From assembly GCA_018820205.1 (NCBI GenBank), contig JAHJOK010000075.1:124001-188000 (forward strand): DNA of 64,000 bases, read 5' to 3'. Shown here one piece after another: positions 11,115 to 22,912 of the stretch. Both the position numbers and the translations under genes were made by a program. This DNA comes from Alphaproteobacteria bacterium. GTDB taxonomy: Bacteria; Pseudomonadota; Alphaproteobacteria; Caulobacterales; Caulobacteraceae. Below the pieces are notes generated by a model that saw nothing but the letters and a program-made list of their open reading frames with translations, was not told the DNA's origin and did not search any database. Numbering within the stretch: the stretch's first letter is position 1; every line of letters starts with the position of its first letter.

Positions 11115-11140
11115 CATTTCAGGACTGAAGGGGACAGACC

Positions 11141-12262
11141 ATGACCATGGTTGAACGCTATCTGGAGGCCGTCGCGGCGCAGCTGTCGGCGGACGAACGC
11201 GAGGACATCATCGCCGAACTGCGCGACCTGATCCTGAGCCGGATCGAGGCGCGCGAGGAGGAGCTGGGCCGCACGCTGAGCGACGACGAGACCGAGGCCC
11301 TGCTGAAGGAGATCGGTCATCCGCTGGTGGTCGCCGCCCGCTATCGCAAGGGACCGGATTCGCTGATCGGGCCCGAGCTGTTTCCCTATTGGCGGTACGG
11401 GGTGAAGGCGGGGGTGCTGGTGCTGCTGGCCATCGCGGGGATCGGCCTGATCATCCGGCTGATTAGTGGAACGACGAACGGCGGTCAGGACATCGCCCAG
11501 GCGTTTCACGGCTTCTTCGGATCGGCGCTGACGATGATCGGCACCCTGACCCTGGCCGGGGCGATCATGGAGCATTACGCGATCCGGCCGAAATGGCTGA
11601 CGGACTGGCGGGTCAGGGATCTGTCGGCGTTCGGCCTGTCGGACCCGGCGACCTGGGGCGTGGCGGCGCGGAGCGCGGGCGAGAAGGTCCGCACGAGCGG
11701 CGTCGGCGGTCGGCCGTTGCGCCCGCTGCGGCTGCGTCATCGCAACCTCGGGGGAGAGGCGGCCTTCTCCCTGCTGGCCCTCGGTTTGTTCGTGCTGTGG
11801 TGGGTCGGACTGGTTCATTTCCCCGGTATCGGCACGATGCAGGTGGATGGCGAACTGGTGACGGTGTCGGCGGCCCCGATCTGGACCGTCCTGTTCGCGC
11901 CGATCCTGATCTATGCCCTCGGCCAGATGGGGGTCGAGCTGTTCACCTTGATGCAGCCGCAGGCGGTGCGTCTGCGGGCCATCCTGACGGCGCTGGTCTC
12001 GGTGGCCGGGCTGTGGCTGACCTGGGTCGTCTTTGACGCCGGACACTGGTTCACCCTGAGCGTCGGGGCCGAACAGGCGCGCATCGCCGGGGACTGGTTG
12101 CTGCTGGACTTCGACCGCATGCGCACGTTGGGAGACGGCGAGCGTGATCTGGTCGGGGTGGCCTCGACCCTGTCGCTGATCATCACCTGGGTGCTGGCGA
12201 TCAGCGCGATCAGCCTGGCGTACAAGGCGGTCGCCAACCTCTGGCGGGCCGTCACCGCCTGA
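11141..12262 (+). CDS. HAAS-domain membrane protein (PadR partner)
   Basis: The first 80 residues form the HAAS helical domain found next to PadR regulators (ERYLEAVAAQLSADEREDIIAELRDLILSRI, ending ALLKEIGHPLVVAARY). A membrane part follows with about six helices, at roughly residues 90-110, 125-145, 210-230, 250-270, 285-305 and 345-365. The cytosolic N-domain probably communicates with the PadR protein encoded upstream. Function of the membrane part is unknown. Confidence 0.85.
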   Translation: MTMVERYLEAVAAQLSADEREDIIAELRDLILSRIEAREEELGRTLSDDETEALLKEIGHPLVVAARYRKGPDSLIGPELFPYWRYGVKAGVLVLLAIAGIGLIIRLISGTTNGGQDIAQAFHGFFGSALTMIGTLTLAGAIMEHYAIRPKWLTDWRVRDLSAFGLSDPATWGVAARSAGEKVRTSGVGGRPLRPLRLRHRNLGGEAAFSLLALGLFVLWWVGLVHFPGIGTMQVDGELVTVSAAPIWTVLFAPILIYALGQMGVELFTLMQPQAVRLRAILTALVSVAGLWLTWVVFDAGHWFTLSVGAEQARIAGDWLLLDFDRMRTLGDGERDLVGVASTLSLIITWVLAISAISLAYKAVANLWRAVTA

Positions 12263-12335
12263 TCCTCGCCTGTTGGGGAGAGGATATGTCCGAAAACCGC
12301 GAGACTTCCCACGGCGGCGGGTCCATCTTCGCGGC

Positions 12336-13475
12336 ATGGAAACGCCCGCCGAGACCCTGGATCAGGAGGCCTGCTATCGCGCCGTCCTGACGCGCGACGC
12401 GCGGTTCGACGGCCGGTTCTTCGGCTGCGTGAAGACGACCGGCATCTATTGTCGACCGGTGTGCCCGGCGCGGACGCCCAAACGCGAGAACATGATCTTC
12501 GTGGTCACGGCGGCGGCGGCCGAAGAGGCGGGATTCCGGGCCTGTCTGCGCTGTCGGCCCGAGACGGCGCCGGACATGGGGGCCTGGCGCGGGACGTCCA
12601 ACACCGTCAGCCGGGCGCTGAGCCTGATCGAGGCCGGCGCGCTGGATGAGGCGGACGTCGACGCGCTGGCCGCGCGGCTGGGGGTCGGGGAGCGGCAGCT
12701 GAGGCGGCTGTTCCGCCAGCACCTGGGGGCGGCGCCGGTCAGCGTGGCCCAGACCCGGCGGGTGCTGCTGGCCAAGGCCCTGCTCCACGAGACCGACCTG
12801 TCGATGGCCCAGGTGGCGTTGGCGGCCGGGTTCGGATCGGTGCGGAGATTCAACGAGACCTTCCAGGCCCTGTACGCCCGCGCGCCGTCCGAACTGCGGC
12901 GGCGCAAGGAACGGCCGGCGAGCGAGGGGGTGAGGCTGAGCCTGACCTATCGTCCCCCCTATGACTGGGACGCGATGTTCGCGGCGCTGAACGCGCGGGG
13001 CGACCGGGTCGAGGGACGGCGGTGGTCACGCGATCTGGCCAGGGACATCGACGGCGCCGAGGGCTTCGTGAAGGCGACGCCGGGCGCGGCCGGGCGGCTC
13101 GACGTCTGCGTCGAGGCTTCGGACCTGAAGGCCCTGCCGGGGGTGCTGGCCAGGGTGCGGCGGGTGTTCGACCTGTCCGCCGACCCCGATGCGATCGGGC
13201 GCGACCTGTCGGCCGACCCGGTGCTGGGCCCGCTGGTCGATGCGCGGCCGGGCCTGAGGCTGCCTGGCGACTGGATCGTCCCGGATCAAGTCCGGGATGA
13301 CAATGTTTGGGATGCGCCCAGCGACAGGCTGACGGATGCGACGCTGACGACGCGGGCGGAACAGTGGCGGCCGTGGCGGGCCTATGGAGCCCTGCACCTG
13401 CGGATGGCGGGGCTGACGGCGACGGATCTGATGGAGATGAACGATGGTGATGCACGACTCTGGCGCGCAGCCTGA
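12336..13475 (+). CDS. Ada-AlkA fusion lacking the glycosylase core
   Basis: The N-terminus is an intact Ada metal-binding sensor (Cys39, Cys43, Cys70 and Cys73; GIYCRPVCPA and ACLRCRPE), followed by an AraC helix-turn-helix pair (about 85-185) and an AlkA N-terminal domain (about 190-310, YRPPYDWDAM). The HhH-GPD segment that should follow, with its helix-hairpin-helix and catalytic Asp, is absent. At about residue 311 the protein passes into a translated palindromic repeat, then into the AlkA extreme C-terminus (QWRPWRAYGALHL). It is probably a working alkylation-responsive regulator without DNA glycosylase activity. I place the start at ATG 12336 because homology begins there. Confidence 0.85.
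   Translation: METPAETLDQEACYRAVLTRDARFDGRFFGCVKTTGIYCRPVCPARTPKRENMIFVVTAAAAEEAGFRACLRCRPETAPDMGAWRGTSNTVSRALSLIEAGALDEADVDALAARLGVGERQLRRLFRQHLGAAPVSVAQTRRVLLAKALLHETDLSMAQVALAAGFGSVRRFNETFQALYARAPSELRRRKERPASEGVRLSLTYRPPYDWDAMFAALNARGDRVEGRRWSRDLARDIDGAEGFVKATPGAAGRLDVCVEASDLKALPGVLARVRRVFDLSADPDAIGRDLSADPVLGPLVDARPGLRLPGDWIVPDQVRDDNVWDAPSDRLTDATLTTRAEQWRPWRAYGALHLRMAGLTATDLMEMNDGDARLWRAA
13277..13303. repeat. small palindromic repeat inside the Ada-AlkA frame
   Basis: TCCCGGA (13279-13285), five bases, then TCCGGGA (13291-13297), followed by TGACA. This is the core of the dispersed alphaproteobacterial palindrome usually read as GTCATCCCGGACTTGATCC. Such elements normally lie between genes; here one is translated at the exact place where the glycosylase domain is missing. 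Confidence 0.7.
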
Positions 13476-13973
13476 AACCCTGACCCTGGAGCGGATCGCG
13501 ACGCCGGTCGGGGAAGCCCTGCTGGTGACCGACGCCGACGGGGCCGTCCGGGCGCTGGACTTCGCCGACTATGAGACGCGGATGTTGCGGCTGCTAAAGC
13601 GGCATGCGCCGGGCGCGGTCCTGGTCGAGGGCCGGGCGCCGGAGACGGTGCGCGGAGCGGTCGAGGCCTATTTCAACGGCGACGCCCGGGCGCTGGACGG
13701 ACTGACGGTGAAGACGGCGGGGACCGCGTTCCAGTCGGCCGTGTGGGCGGCGCTGCGGGCCATTCCGGCGGGCGAGACGCGCAGCTACGGCCAGCTGGCG
13801 GCGGCGGTCGGATCACCCAGGGCGGTGCGGGCGGCGGGCCTGGCCAACGGACAGAACCCCATCGCGGTGATCGTGCCCTGCCACCGGGTGATCGGCGCCA
13901 ACGGGACGCTGACGGGCTATGCCGGAGGGCTGGAGCGCAAACGCTGGCTGCTGGCCCACGAAGGGGTCGAGGT

Positions 13974-13977
<4 letters not shown>
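13444..13977 (+). CDS. ogt: methylated-DNA--protein-cysteine methyltransferase
   Basis: A suicide enzyme that takes methyl from O6-methylguanine onto a cysteine. The motif IAVIVPCHRVIG with acceptor Cys146, the helix-turn-helix YGQLAAAVGSPRAVRAAG, and the Asn/Arg finger region are all present, with an RNase-H-like N-domain. The gene begins 32 bases inside the end of the Ada-AlkA gene, so the two form an alkylation-repair operon. It supplies the methyltransferase domain that this short Ada protein lacks. A second ATG at 13450 is also possible. Confidence 0.95.
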
Positions 13978-16511
<2,534 letters not shown>

Positions 16512-16561
16512 GCCTCACCCTGCCACGCAGAGGTTGAGCAAGGTTTAGCGCCGAAAGCCTC

Positions 16562-18100
16562 TCAGGCGCCGTCCAGGAACAGGCGGCTGGCCGGGTTTTC
16601 GGTCTCGTCGACATAGGGGTAACCGAGGTCGGCGAGGGCGACGTCCAGCGCCCGCCGCTCTGACGGCGGGACCGAGATGCCGGCCAGGACCCGGCCGACG
16701 TCGTCGCCGTGGTTGCGATAGTGGAACAGGGTCAGGGCCCAGGCGGGCTTGAGACTGTTCAGGAATTTCAGGAAGGCTCCGGGGCGCTCGGGGAACTCGA
16801 ACCGCAGGATACGCTCATGCGGCAGACCGGCGGCGCGGCCCCCCACCATGTGGCGGACATGCAGTTTGGCGGTCTCGTTGTCGCTCATGTCCTCGACGGC
16901 GTACCCGCCGGTGCGCAGCGCGGCGATAAGGTCGTCCTTCTCGTGCGGCCCCTGTTTCAGGGCGACGCCGACGAAGATGTGGGCCCTGGGCTTTCCGGAG
17001 GGGCCTTCACCCGACCAGCGGTAGTTGAACTCGGTGACGGAGCGGCCGTCGAGCGCCTTCAGGAAGCGGCTATAGACATCGCGGTCGTCGTCCATGGCCA
17101 CGGCCAGCAGCGCCTCGGTTCCCTCCCCGATCTCGGCCCGCTCGGCGATGTGGCGCAGCCGGTCGAAATTGACGTTGGCGCCCGAGTTGATGGCGATCAG
17201 TGCGCCGTCTTTCTTCGTGTCGGGATGGGCGGCGGCCCAGGCCTTGAGCCCGGCCAGGGCCAGGGCGCCGGAGGGTTCGGGCACGGCGCGGCTGTCGTCG
17301 AAGATGTCCTTGATGGCGGCGCAGACGGCGTCGTTGTCGACCGTGACGATCTCGTCCAGCAGATCGCGGCAGAGCTGGAACGTATGGCCGCCGGCGCGAC
17401 GCACGGCGACGCCGTCGCAGAACAGGCCGACCTGGTCCAGGGTCACGACCCCGCCCGCCTCGATCGCGGCCTTCATCGAGGCGGCGTCGACCGGTTCGAC
17501 GCCGATGACGCGGGTGTCGGGTCTCAGGAATTTGACGATGGCGGCGACCCCGGCCGCCAGACCGCCGCCGCCGATCGGGACGAAGACGGCGGCGATGGGT
17601 TCAGAATGCTGGCGCGTGATCTCCAGCCCCACCGTGCCCTGTCCGGCGATGACGTCGGGGTCGTCGAACGGGTGGATGAAGACGGCGCCGGTCTCTGCCG
17701 CGCGGCGGGTCGCCTCGGCGAAGGCCTCGTCGAAGGCGTCGCCGTGAAGGACGACCTGCCCGCCCAGGGCCCGGACGGCGACGACCTTGATGGGCGGGGT
17801 GGTGACCGGCATGACGATGGTGGCGACCGCGCCGCGCTTTCGGGCCGCGAAGGCGACGCCCTGCGCATGGTTTCCGGCCGACGCGCAGATCACGCCGCGT
17901 GACAGTTCGTCGGGGCCGAGGGTCGCGATCTTGTTGTAGGCGCCGCGGATCTTGAACGAGAACACCGGCTGCAAATCCTCGCGCTTTTGCAGCACGGGCC
18001 GACCGAGGCGGGCGCTGAGGCGGGGCAGGGGATCGAGCGGGGTCTCGATCGCGACGTCATAGACGCGGGCGGTCAGGATGCGGCGGAGAGTTTCTTGCAT
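16562..18100 (-). CDS. ilvA: threonine ammonia-lyase, biosynthetic
   Basis: This PLP enzyme converts threonine to 2-oxobutanoate, the first committed step of isoleucine synthesis. Seen are the PLP lysine motif FSFKIRGAYNKI, SAGNHAQGVA, and the glycine loop GGGGLAAG. Two C-terminal ACT-like regulatory segments span about residues 325-512 (VTEFNYRW and LRFEFPERPGAF). The open frame extends to 18229, but I chose ATG 18100 because family homology begins at ETLRRILTARVYD; this gives 512 aa, close to the 514 aa of E. coli IlvA. Feedback control by isoleucine is expected from the family. Confidence 0.95.
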   Translation of the reverse strand: MQETLRRILTARVYDVAIETPLDPLPRLSARLGRPVLQKREDLQPVFSFKIRGAYNKIATLGPDELSRGVICASAGNHAQGVAFAARKRGAVATIVMPVTTPPIKVVAVRALGGQVVLHGDAFDEAFAEATRRAAETGAVFIHPFDDPDVIAGQGTVGLEITRQHSEPIAAVFVPIGGGGLAAGVAAIVKFLRPDTRVIGVEPVDAASMKAAIEAGGVVTLDQVGLFCDGVAVRRAGGHTFQLCRDLLDEIVTVDNDAVCAAIKDIFDDSRAVPEPSGALALAGLKAWAAAHPDTKKDGALIAINSGANVNFDRLRHIAERAEIGEGTEALLAVAMDDDRDVYSRFLKALDGRSVTEFNYRWSGEGPSGKPRAHIFVGVALKQGPHEKDDLIAALRTGGYAVEDMSDNETAKLHVRHMVGGRAAGLPHERILRFEFPERPGAFLKFLNSLKPAWALTLFHYRNHGDDVGRVLAGISVPPSERRALDVALADLGYPYVDETENPASRLFLDGA

Positions 18101-18258
18101 GTTCGGGCGAAATTGCGGGAATGTTGCGGGAAATATGACCGCTTGAATAGAGTTTGACGAACAAAGTCTCCCCAATTCGTCGTCCGCCGCCTTTCCAGAC
18201 CAACGGAGAGTCGCTGGACGGCCTTGCATCCCCTCGTCACAGGCCTATCTTATCAGCA

Positions 18259-18281
18259 CTTATGCTAATGTTGAGCATAAG
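18259..18281. promoter_or_regulatory. perfect palindrome upstream of nadA, probable NAD-repressor operator
   Basis: CTTATGCT (18259-18266), seven bases, then AGCATAAG (18274-18281): a perfect 8-bp inverted repeat 35 bases before the nadA ATG. It is AT-rich in a GC-rich setting and alone in the ilvA-nadA gap. Alphaproteobacterial nad operons are reported to be controlled by NadQ through similar palindromes; I recall the type of site but cannot verify the match. Confidence 0.65.
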
Positions 18282-18316
18282 GGTCGGCGGCGGAGACCGC
18301 GAGGAGACGAACGACC

Positions 18317-19402
18317 ATGGCGCACGCCGCCCAGACCTTGGCCATGACGCCCGAACTGGCCGCCGAAACCGCCCCTGTTTGGGACAAAGTCAAGGATTTC
18401 GTGACGCCGCTGGAATGGCCGGCGCAGGCGCAGCTGATCCATGAAATCAACGCCCTGAAAAAGGAGCGCGACGCCGTCATCCTGGCCCACAACTACATGA
18501 CGCCGGACATCTTCCACGGCGTCGGCGACTATGTCGGCGACAGCCTGGGCCTGGCGAAAGAGGCGGCGCGGTCGAACGCCAAGGTGATCGTGCAGGCGGG
18601 CGTACATTTCATGGCCGAGACCTCGAAAATCCTGTCGCCCGACAAGACCGTGCTGATCCCCGACCTGAAGGCCGGGTGCAGTCTGGCCGAGGCGATCACC
18701 GGCGCGGACGTGCGGCTGATCAAGCAGAAATATCCGGGCCTGCCAGTCGTCACCTATGTGAACACGACCGCCGATGTGAAGGCTGAGACCGACATCTGCT
18801 GCACGTCGGCCAACGCGGTTCAGGTGGTGGAATGGGCGGCGAAGCAATGGGGCGTGGACCGGGTCATCCTGATCCCCGACGAGTTCCTGGCGCGCAACGT
18901 GGCCGCCCAGACGAACATCGGCATCATCGCCTGGAAGGGCCGCTGCATCGTGCATGAGCGGTTCACCGGCGCCGACATCGCCGAGATGCGCGAGGCCTAT
19001 CCCGGCGCCCAGATCCTGGCCCATCCGGAATGCCCGGAAGACGTTCTGTCGGCCGCCGACTTCGCCGGATCGACGGCGGCGATGACCGACTATGTGATGT
19101 CGAAAAAGCCGAAACAGGTGGTGCTGATCACCGAATGTTCGATGGCCGACAACATCAAGGGCGACGTGCCCGAGGTGAACTTTATCGGCCCGTGCAACCT
19201 GTGCCCCTACATGAAGCGGATCACGCTGGAGAACATCCGCGACTGTCTGCGCGACATGAAATTCGAGGTTACCGTGCCCCATGACATGATCGAGAAGGCG
19301 GCGCTGGCCGTGCAGCGGATGATAGACCTGCCGCCGCCTGCGATCCCGGCGCGGTATGATTTGGTGAAGGCCAAACACCATGTGGCGGTGGAATTGATAT
19401 GA
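18317..19402 (+). CDS. nadA: quinolinate synthase
   Basis: A 4Fe-4S enzyme condensing iminoaspartate (from NadB) with dihydroxyacetone phosphate to quinolinate. Conserved features are ILAHNYM, GDSLGLA, the cluster cysteines in [17 protein letters not shown] and [11 protein letters not shown], and [10 protein letters not shown]. At 361 aa it is the standard bacterial length. The ATG is preceded by GAGGAG-type sequence (18300-18305). It is first of four genes joined by ATGA overlaps and driven from the palindromic promoter. Confidence 0.97.
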   Translation: MAHAAQTLAMTPELAAETAPVWDKVKDFVTPLEWPAQAQLIHEINALKKERDAVILAHNYMTPDIFHGVGDYVGDSLGLAKEAARSNAKVIVQAGVHFMAETSKILSPDKTVLIPDLKAGCSLAEAITGADVRLIKQKYPGLPVVTYVNTTADVKAETDICCTSANAVQVVEWAAKQWGVDRVILIPDEFLARNVAAQTNIGIIAWKGRCIVHERFTGADIAEMREAYPGAQILAHPECPEDVLSAADFAGSTAAMTDYVMSKKPKQVVLITECSMADNIKGDVPEVNFIGPCNLCPYMKRITLENIRDCLRDMKFEVTVPHDMIEKAALAVQRMIDLPPPAIPARYDLVKAKHHVAVELI

Positions 19403-20250
19403 CAGACGGCCCCTGGGGATCGCGCGACGGCTCCCGGCCGGTCGCCGAACCGACGGCCCAGCCGCCCGTCTCGCACACGCCCGGCGCGCCCCCCATCGAC
19501 AAAGGCCAGAGCCTGCCCTGGGCGATCGGGTCGACCCTGTTGCTGGGCGGGTTCCTGTGGCTGGTGACGGGCAGCTGGGTCGTTGCGGTTGCGGCGATCT
19601 TCGGCTTGTTCGTTCACGAATACGGCCATGTGCTGGCCATGAACCGGGTCGGGATGGGGCCGGCGAAAATCTACATCATCCCCTTCCTGGGCGGGCTGGC
19701 GCGGGGCCAGTGCAATCCGAAAAGCGAGTGGCACGGGGTGCTGGTGTCGCTGGCGGGACCGGCGTTCGGGCTGCTGGCGGTTCTGCCCGCCGTCGGAATC
19801 TGGCTGGCGACGGGTGACGACGCCTGGATGCTGGGCGCCTTCTTCATCGCCATGATCAATCTGGTGAACCTGGCGCCCGCGCCGCCGCTGGACGGGTCCA
19901 AGGCCCTGGGACCGGTGCTGGCCAAGATCGACCCGATGGTCGAGAAGGCCGCCCTGATCCTGATCGGCGGTCTGGCGGTCTGGTGGGGCGTGTCCACGGG
20001 ACGCTGGATCCTGGCGGTCTTCCTGGGCATTTCGGTGCTGGGGTCGTTGCGGCGCGGCGCGTGGCGGCCGGGCGAGCGCAAGCTGACCTGGCCCGAGGCC
20101 GGAAAGTCGCTGGCGCTGTTCCTGATCACCGGGGCGGTCTGCGCCGCCGCCGCCATCGGCGTGCTGCTGCCGCTGACCGAGGGAACGCCGGTCGACCGGT
20201 TGTGGGGGGCGTTCGACATCGCCGCCCGCTTCATCGGCTTCGAACGATGA
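19399..20250 (+). CDS. site-2 protease family (M50) membrane metalloprotease
   Basis: 283 aa integral membrane protein with the zinc motif HEYGH (His73, Glu74, His77) in a hydrophobic helix. The second ligand region [15 protein letters not shown] lies near residue 165. A disordered Pro-rich N-tail (1-38) precedes about six helices. This is the compact form of the M50 family without a PDZ domain, which usually cleaves membrane proteins within the bilayer. It overlaps nadA by 4 bases at its start and nadB by 4 at its end, so it is translated with the NAD enzymes. Its substrate is unknown. Confidence 0.9.
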   Translation: MTDGPWGSRDGSRPVAEPTAQPPVSHTPGAPPIDKGQSLPWAIGSTLLLGGFLWLVTGSWVVAVAAIFGLFVHEYGHVLAMNRVGMGPAKIYIIPFLGGLARGQCNPKSEWHGVLVSLAGPAFGLLAVLPAVGIWLATGDDAWMLGAFFIAMINLVNLAPAPPLDGSKALGPVLAKIDPMVEKAALILIGGLAVWWGVSTGRWILAVFLGISVLGSLRRGAWRPGERKLTWPEAGKSLALFLITGAVCAAAAIGVLLPLTEGTPVDRLWGAFDIAARFIGFER

Positions 20251-21755
20251 GCCGCATCCATCATGACGGGCCGCTGATCGTCGGCGGCGGGCTGGCGGGT
20301 CTGTCGGCCGCCCTGGCGGCGGCGCCCCGGCCGGTGCTGGTGATCAGCCCCGCGCCCCTGTTGCAGGCCGCGTCCAGCGCCTGGGCCCAGGGCGGCGTGG
20401 CGGCGGCCCTGTCGAAGGATGACAGGCCCGCCCTGCATCTGAAGGACACCGAGGCGGCCGGGGCCGGACTGGTCGATCACCACGCGGCCGAGGTACTGAC
20501 GGACGACGGGCGCGAGACCGTGGAGTGGCTGGCGTCGCTGGGCGCGCCGTTCGACCGGGACGACGCGGGCGAGTTCTCCGTCAGTCTGGAAGCGGCCCAT
20601 TCGATGGCGCGGGTGGCGCGGGTCGGGGGCGACGGGGCGGGGCGGGCCATCCTGTCGGCCCTGGTCGCCTCGGTGCGGGCGGCGAAACACATCACCGTCT
20701 GGGAGGACGCGCGTCTGCGGGCCCTGATCCAGGACGACAGCGGCCGGGTGCGCGGCGCGGTGATCGAACATCCCGGCGGCCGCCTGGTCGAGGTGCTGGC
20801 CCCGGCCGTGGTGCTGGCGACCGGAGGGGCGGGCGGATTGTTCGGCGCGACGACGACGCCGGTTGCGCTGAAGGGCGAGGGCATGGCCTTGGCCTGGGCG
20901 GCGGGCGCGGACATCCTGGATCCCGAGTTCGTGCAGTTTCACCCGACCGCCATGGACGTCGGGCTGGACCCCATGCCGCTGGCCACCGAGGCGTTGAGGG
21001 GCGAGGGCGCGCGCCTGATCGACAGGGAGGGCCGGTTCCTGCTGGGCGAGGCGGACGACGCCGACCTGCAGCCTCGCGACATCGTGGCGCGCGGGGTCCA
21101 TTCCGCACGGGCGGCGGGGCGGGGTGCGTTTCTGGATGCACGCACAGCGATCGGAGATCATTTCCCGGACGAGTTTCCCGCCGTGTTCGCGGCCTGTCTG
21201 AGGGCCGGACTGGACCCGCGGACGACGCCGATCCCGGTGGCGGCGGCGACCCATTATCACATGGGCGGCGTGGCGGCGGACACCGAGGGACGCACCAGCC
21301 TGGAAGGCCTGTTCGCGGTCGGCGAATGCGCGGCGACCGGGGTGCATGGCGCCAACCGGCTGGCGTCCAACTCCCTGCTGGAAGCCGCCGCATTCGGACG
21401 GCGGACGGGGCGGACGGCGGCGAATGCGGTGGCGATCAAGGGGCCGGTCACGGTCGGAGCGGTGATCGACGACCTGCCCGACGACGCCCATGCCGAACTG
21501 CGCGCCGCGATGAGCGCGGACTGCGGCGTGGTGAGGGACGCGGCGGGCCTGACGCGGCTGGTCGCCCTGATCGACCGGCTGGAGGCGGCCCACGGCGCGT
21601 CGCCGGCCCTGGTCGCGGCGCGGTTGATCGCCGAGGCGGCCCTGGCCCGGCATGAGAGCCGGGGCGGCCATTACCGCTCGGACTATCCCGAAACGGCGGC
21701 GGTCGCGGCGCACACGCGGGTGCGGCGTGACGTGATGCGGACGGCGGCGGCATGA
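20247..21755 (+). CDS. nadB: L-aspartate oxidase
   Basis: This flavoenzyme oxidises L-aspartate to iminoaspartate for NadA. An N-terminal FAD motif (GGGLAGLSAALAAA), SSAWAQGGVAAALS, the substrate region FHPTAMD, HYHMGGVAADTEGRTS and GVHGANRLASNSLLEAAAFGRR are all present. The start at 20247 overlaps the preceding stop as ATGA and places the FAD motif at residue 10; this gives 502 aa. The C-terminal helical domain is shorter than in E. coli NadB. Confidence 0.96.
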   Translation: MSRIHHDGPLIVGGGLAGLSAALAAAPRPVLVISPAPLLQAASSAWAQGGVAAALSKDDRPALHLKDTEAAGAGLVDHHAAEVLTDDGRETVEWLASLGAPFDRDDAGEFSVSLEAAHSMARVARVGGDGAGRAILSALVASVRAAKHITVWEDARLRALIQDDSGRVRGAVIEHPGGRLVEVLAPAVVLATGGAGGLFGATTTPVALKGEGMALAWAAGADILDPEFVQFHPTAMDVGLDPMPLATEALRGEGARLIDREGRFLLGEADDADLQPRDIVARGVHSARAAGRGAFLDARTAIGDHFPDEFPAVFAACLRAGLDPRTTPIPVAAATHYHMGGVAADTEGRTSLEGLFAVGECAATGVHGANRLASNSLLEAAAFGRRTGRTAANAVAIKGPVTVGAVIDDLPDDAHAELRAAMSADCGVVRDAAGLTRLVALIDRLEAAHGASPALVAARLIAEAALARHESRGGHYRSDYPETAAVAAHTRVRRDVMRTAAA

Positions 21756-22618
21756 GCGGCCTGCCCGACACGCTGATCCTGCCCATCGTGCGGATGGCCC
21801 TGGCCGAGGATCTGGGCCGGGCGGGCGATGTGACGGCGCAGGCCTGCATCCCGCCGGGCGCGCGGATGCGGGCCCGGGTCGCGGCGAGGAAGCCGGGCGT
21901 GCTGGCGGGCATCGACTGCGTGCGGTTGGCGGTGATGGAGATGGACCCCGGGGCCTCGATCGATATCCGGATGAGCGACGGCGAGGGGTTCGCCGCCGGG
22001 GCCGTGCTGGCCGAGATCGCGGCGGACGCGCGGGCCTTTCTGTCGGCCGAACGGACAGCGCTGAATCTGCTGGGGCGGATGTGCGGGATCGCCACCCTGA
22101 CCCGCGCCTATGTCGATGCGGTCGCAGGGACCGGCGCGCGGATCGCGGATACGCGCAAGACCACCCCGGGCCTGAGGGCGCTGGAGAAGCACGCGGTGCG
22201 CTGCGGCGGCGGGCTGAACCACCGGTTCGGGCTGGATGACGCCATCCTGATCAAGGACAACCACATCGTCGTCTGCGGCGGGGTCGAGGCGGCGGTCACG
22301 GCCGCGCGGGCCGGGGCCGGGCATCTGATGAAGATCGAGCTGGAGGTCGATGGGCTGGATCAGTTCGATCGGGCCCTGGCGATGGTCGTGGAGGGGGTTG
22401 GGCCGGACGTGATCATGCTCGACAATTTCGGGACGGACGCCCTCGTCGAGGCGGTGCGGCGCCGGGGCGAGTCCGGTCGGCGCGTGGTGCTGGAGGCCTC
22501 GGGCGGGGTCGATCTGACGACGGTGCGGGGCATCGCCGAAACCGGCGTGGACGTGATCTCGGTGGGGGCCCTGACCCATTCGGCGCCGGTGCTGGACATC
22601 GGTCTGGACGCATTCTGA
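21752..22618 (+). CDS. nadC: nicotinate-nucleotide pyrophosphorylase (quinolinate phosphoribosyltransferase)
   Basis: Converts quinolinate and PRPP to nicotinate mononucleotide with decarboxylation. Shown by LAEDLGRAGDVT, the active-site stretch RIADTRKTTPGLRALEKHAVRCGGG, NHRFGLDDAILIKDNHI, and ASGGVDLTTVRGIAETGVDVISVGALTHS. 288 aa, normal size. It starts at an ATGA overlap with nadB and ends the operon. Confidence 0.97.
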   Translation: MSGLPDTLILPIVRMALAEDLGRAGDVTAQACIPPGARMRARVAARKPGVLAGIDCVRLAVMEMDPGASIDIRMSDGEGFAAGAVLAEIAADARAFLSAERTALNLLGRMCGIATLTRAYVDAVAGTGARIADTRKTTPGLRALEKHAVRCGGGLNHRFGLDDAILIKDNHIVVCGGVEAAVTAARAGAGHLMKIELEVDGLDQFDRALAMVVEGVGPDVIMLDNFGTDALVEAVRRRGESGRRVVLEASGGVDLTTVRGIAETGVDVISVGALTHSAPVLDIGLDAF

Positions 22619-22674
22619 GGGAACGGGCCGGGGGCAACGGGGTTTTCCCTGCGACAGATCAGGAGCGTTCCCCG

Positions 22675-22890
22675 ATGGCCACGGCCCCCAAAATTCCCAA
22701 GGAACAGCGCAACTTCGACAGTCAGGGCAGTGCGGACGTCGGCGATCCGGCGGTCATTCAGGGCCGCGACGGAGAGACCAACGTGCAATCAGGCCAGCCG
22801 GGCGACGCCGACGTCAATCTGGATCAACAGGGCCGGTTCGGAAGCCTGAAACAGACCCTGACCACTCACTGGAGGGTGCAGGAACGCTGA
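22675..22890 (+). CDS. small hydrophilic protein, unknown function
   Basis: 71 residues, Gln/Asp/Gly-rich and probably disordered (KEQRNFDSQGSADVGDPAV, then GETNVQSGQPGDADVNLDQQGRFG), ending in a short basic helix. The ATG is preceded by AGGAGCG (22661-22667). It resembles short uncharacterised proteins common in alphaproteobacteria, from memory only. It lies 56 bases after nadC with its own ribosome binding site. Confidence 0.65.
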   Translation: MATAPKIPKEQRNFDSQGSADVGDPAVIQGRDGETNVQSGQPGDADVNLDQQGRFGSLKQTLTTHWRVQER

Positions 22891-22912
22891 GCCTATGGTT
22901 CGCGACGGACAG

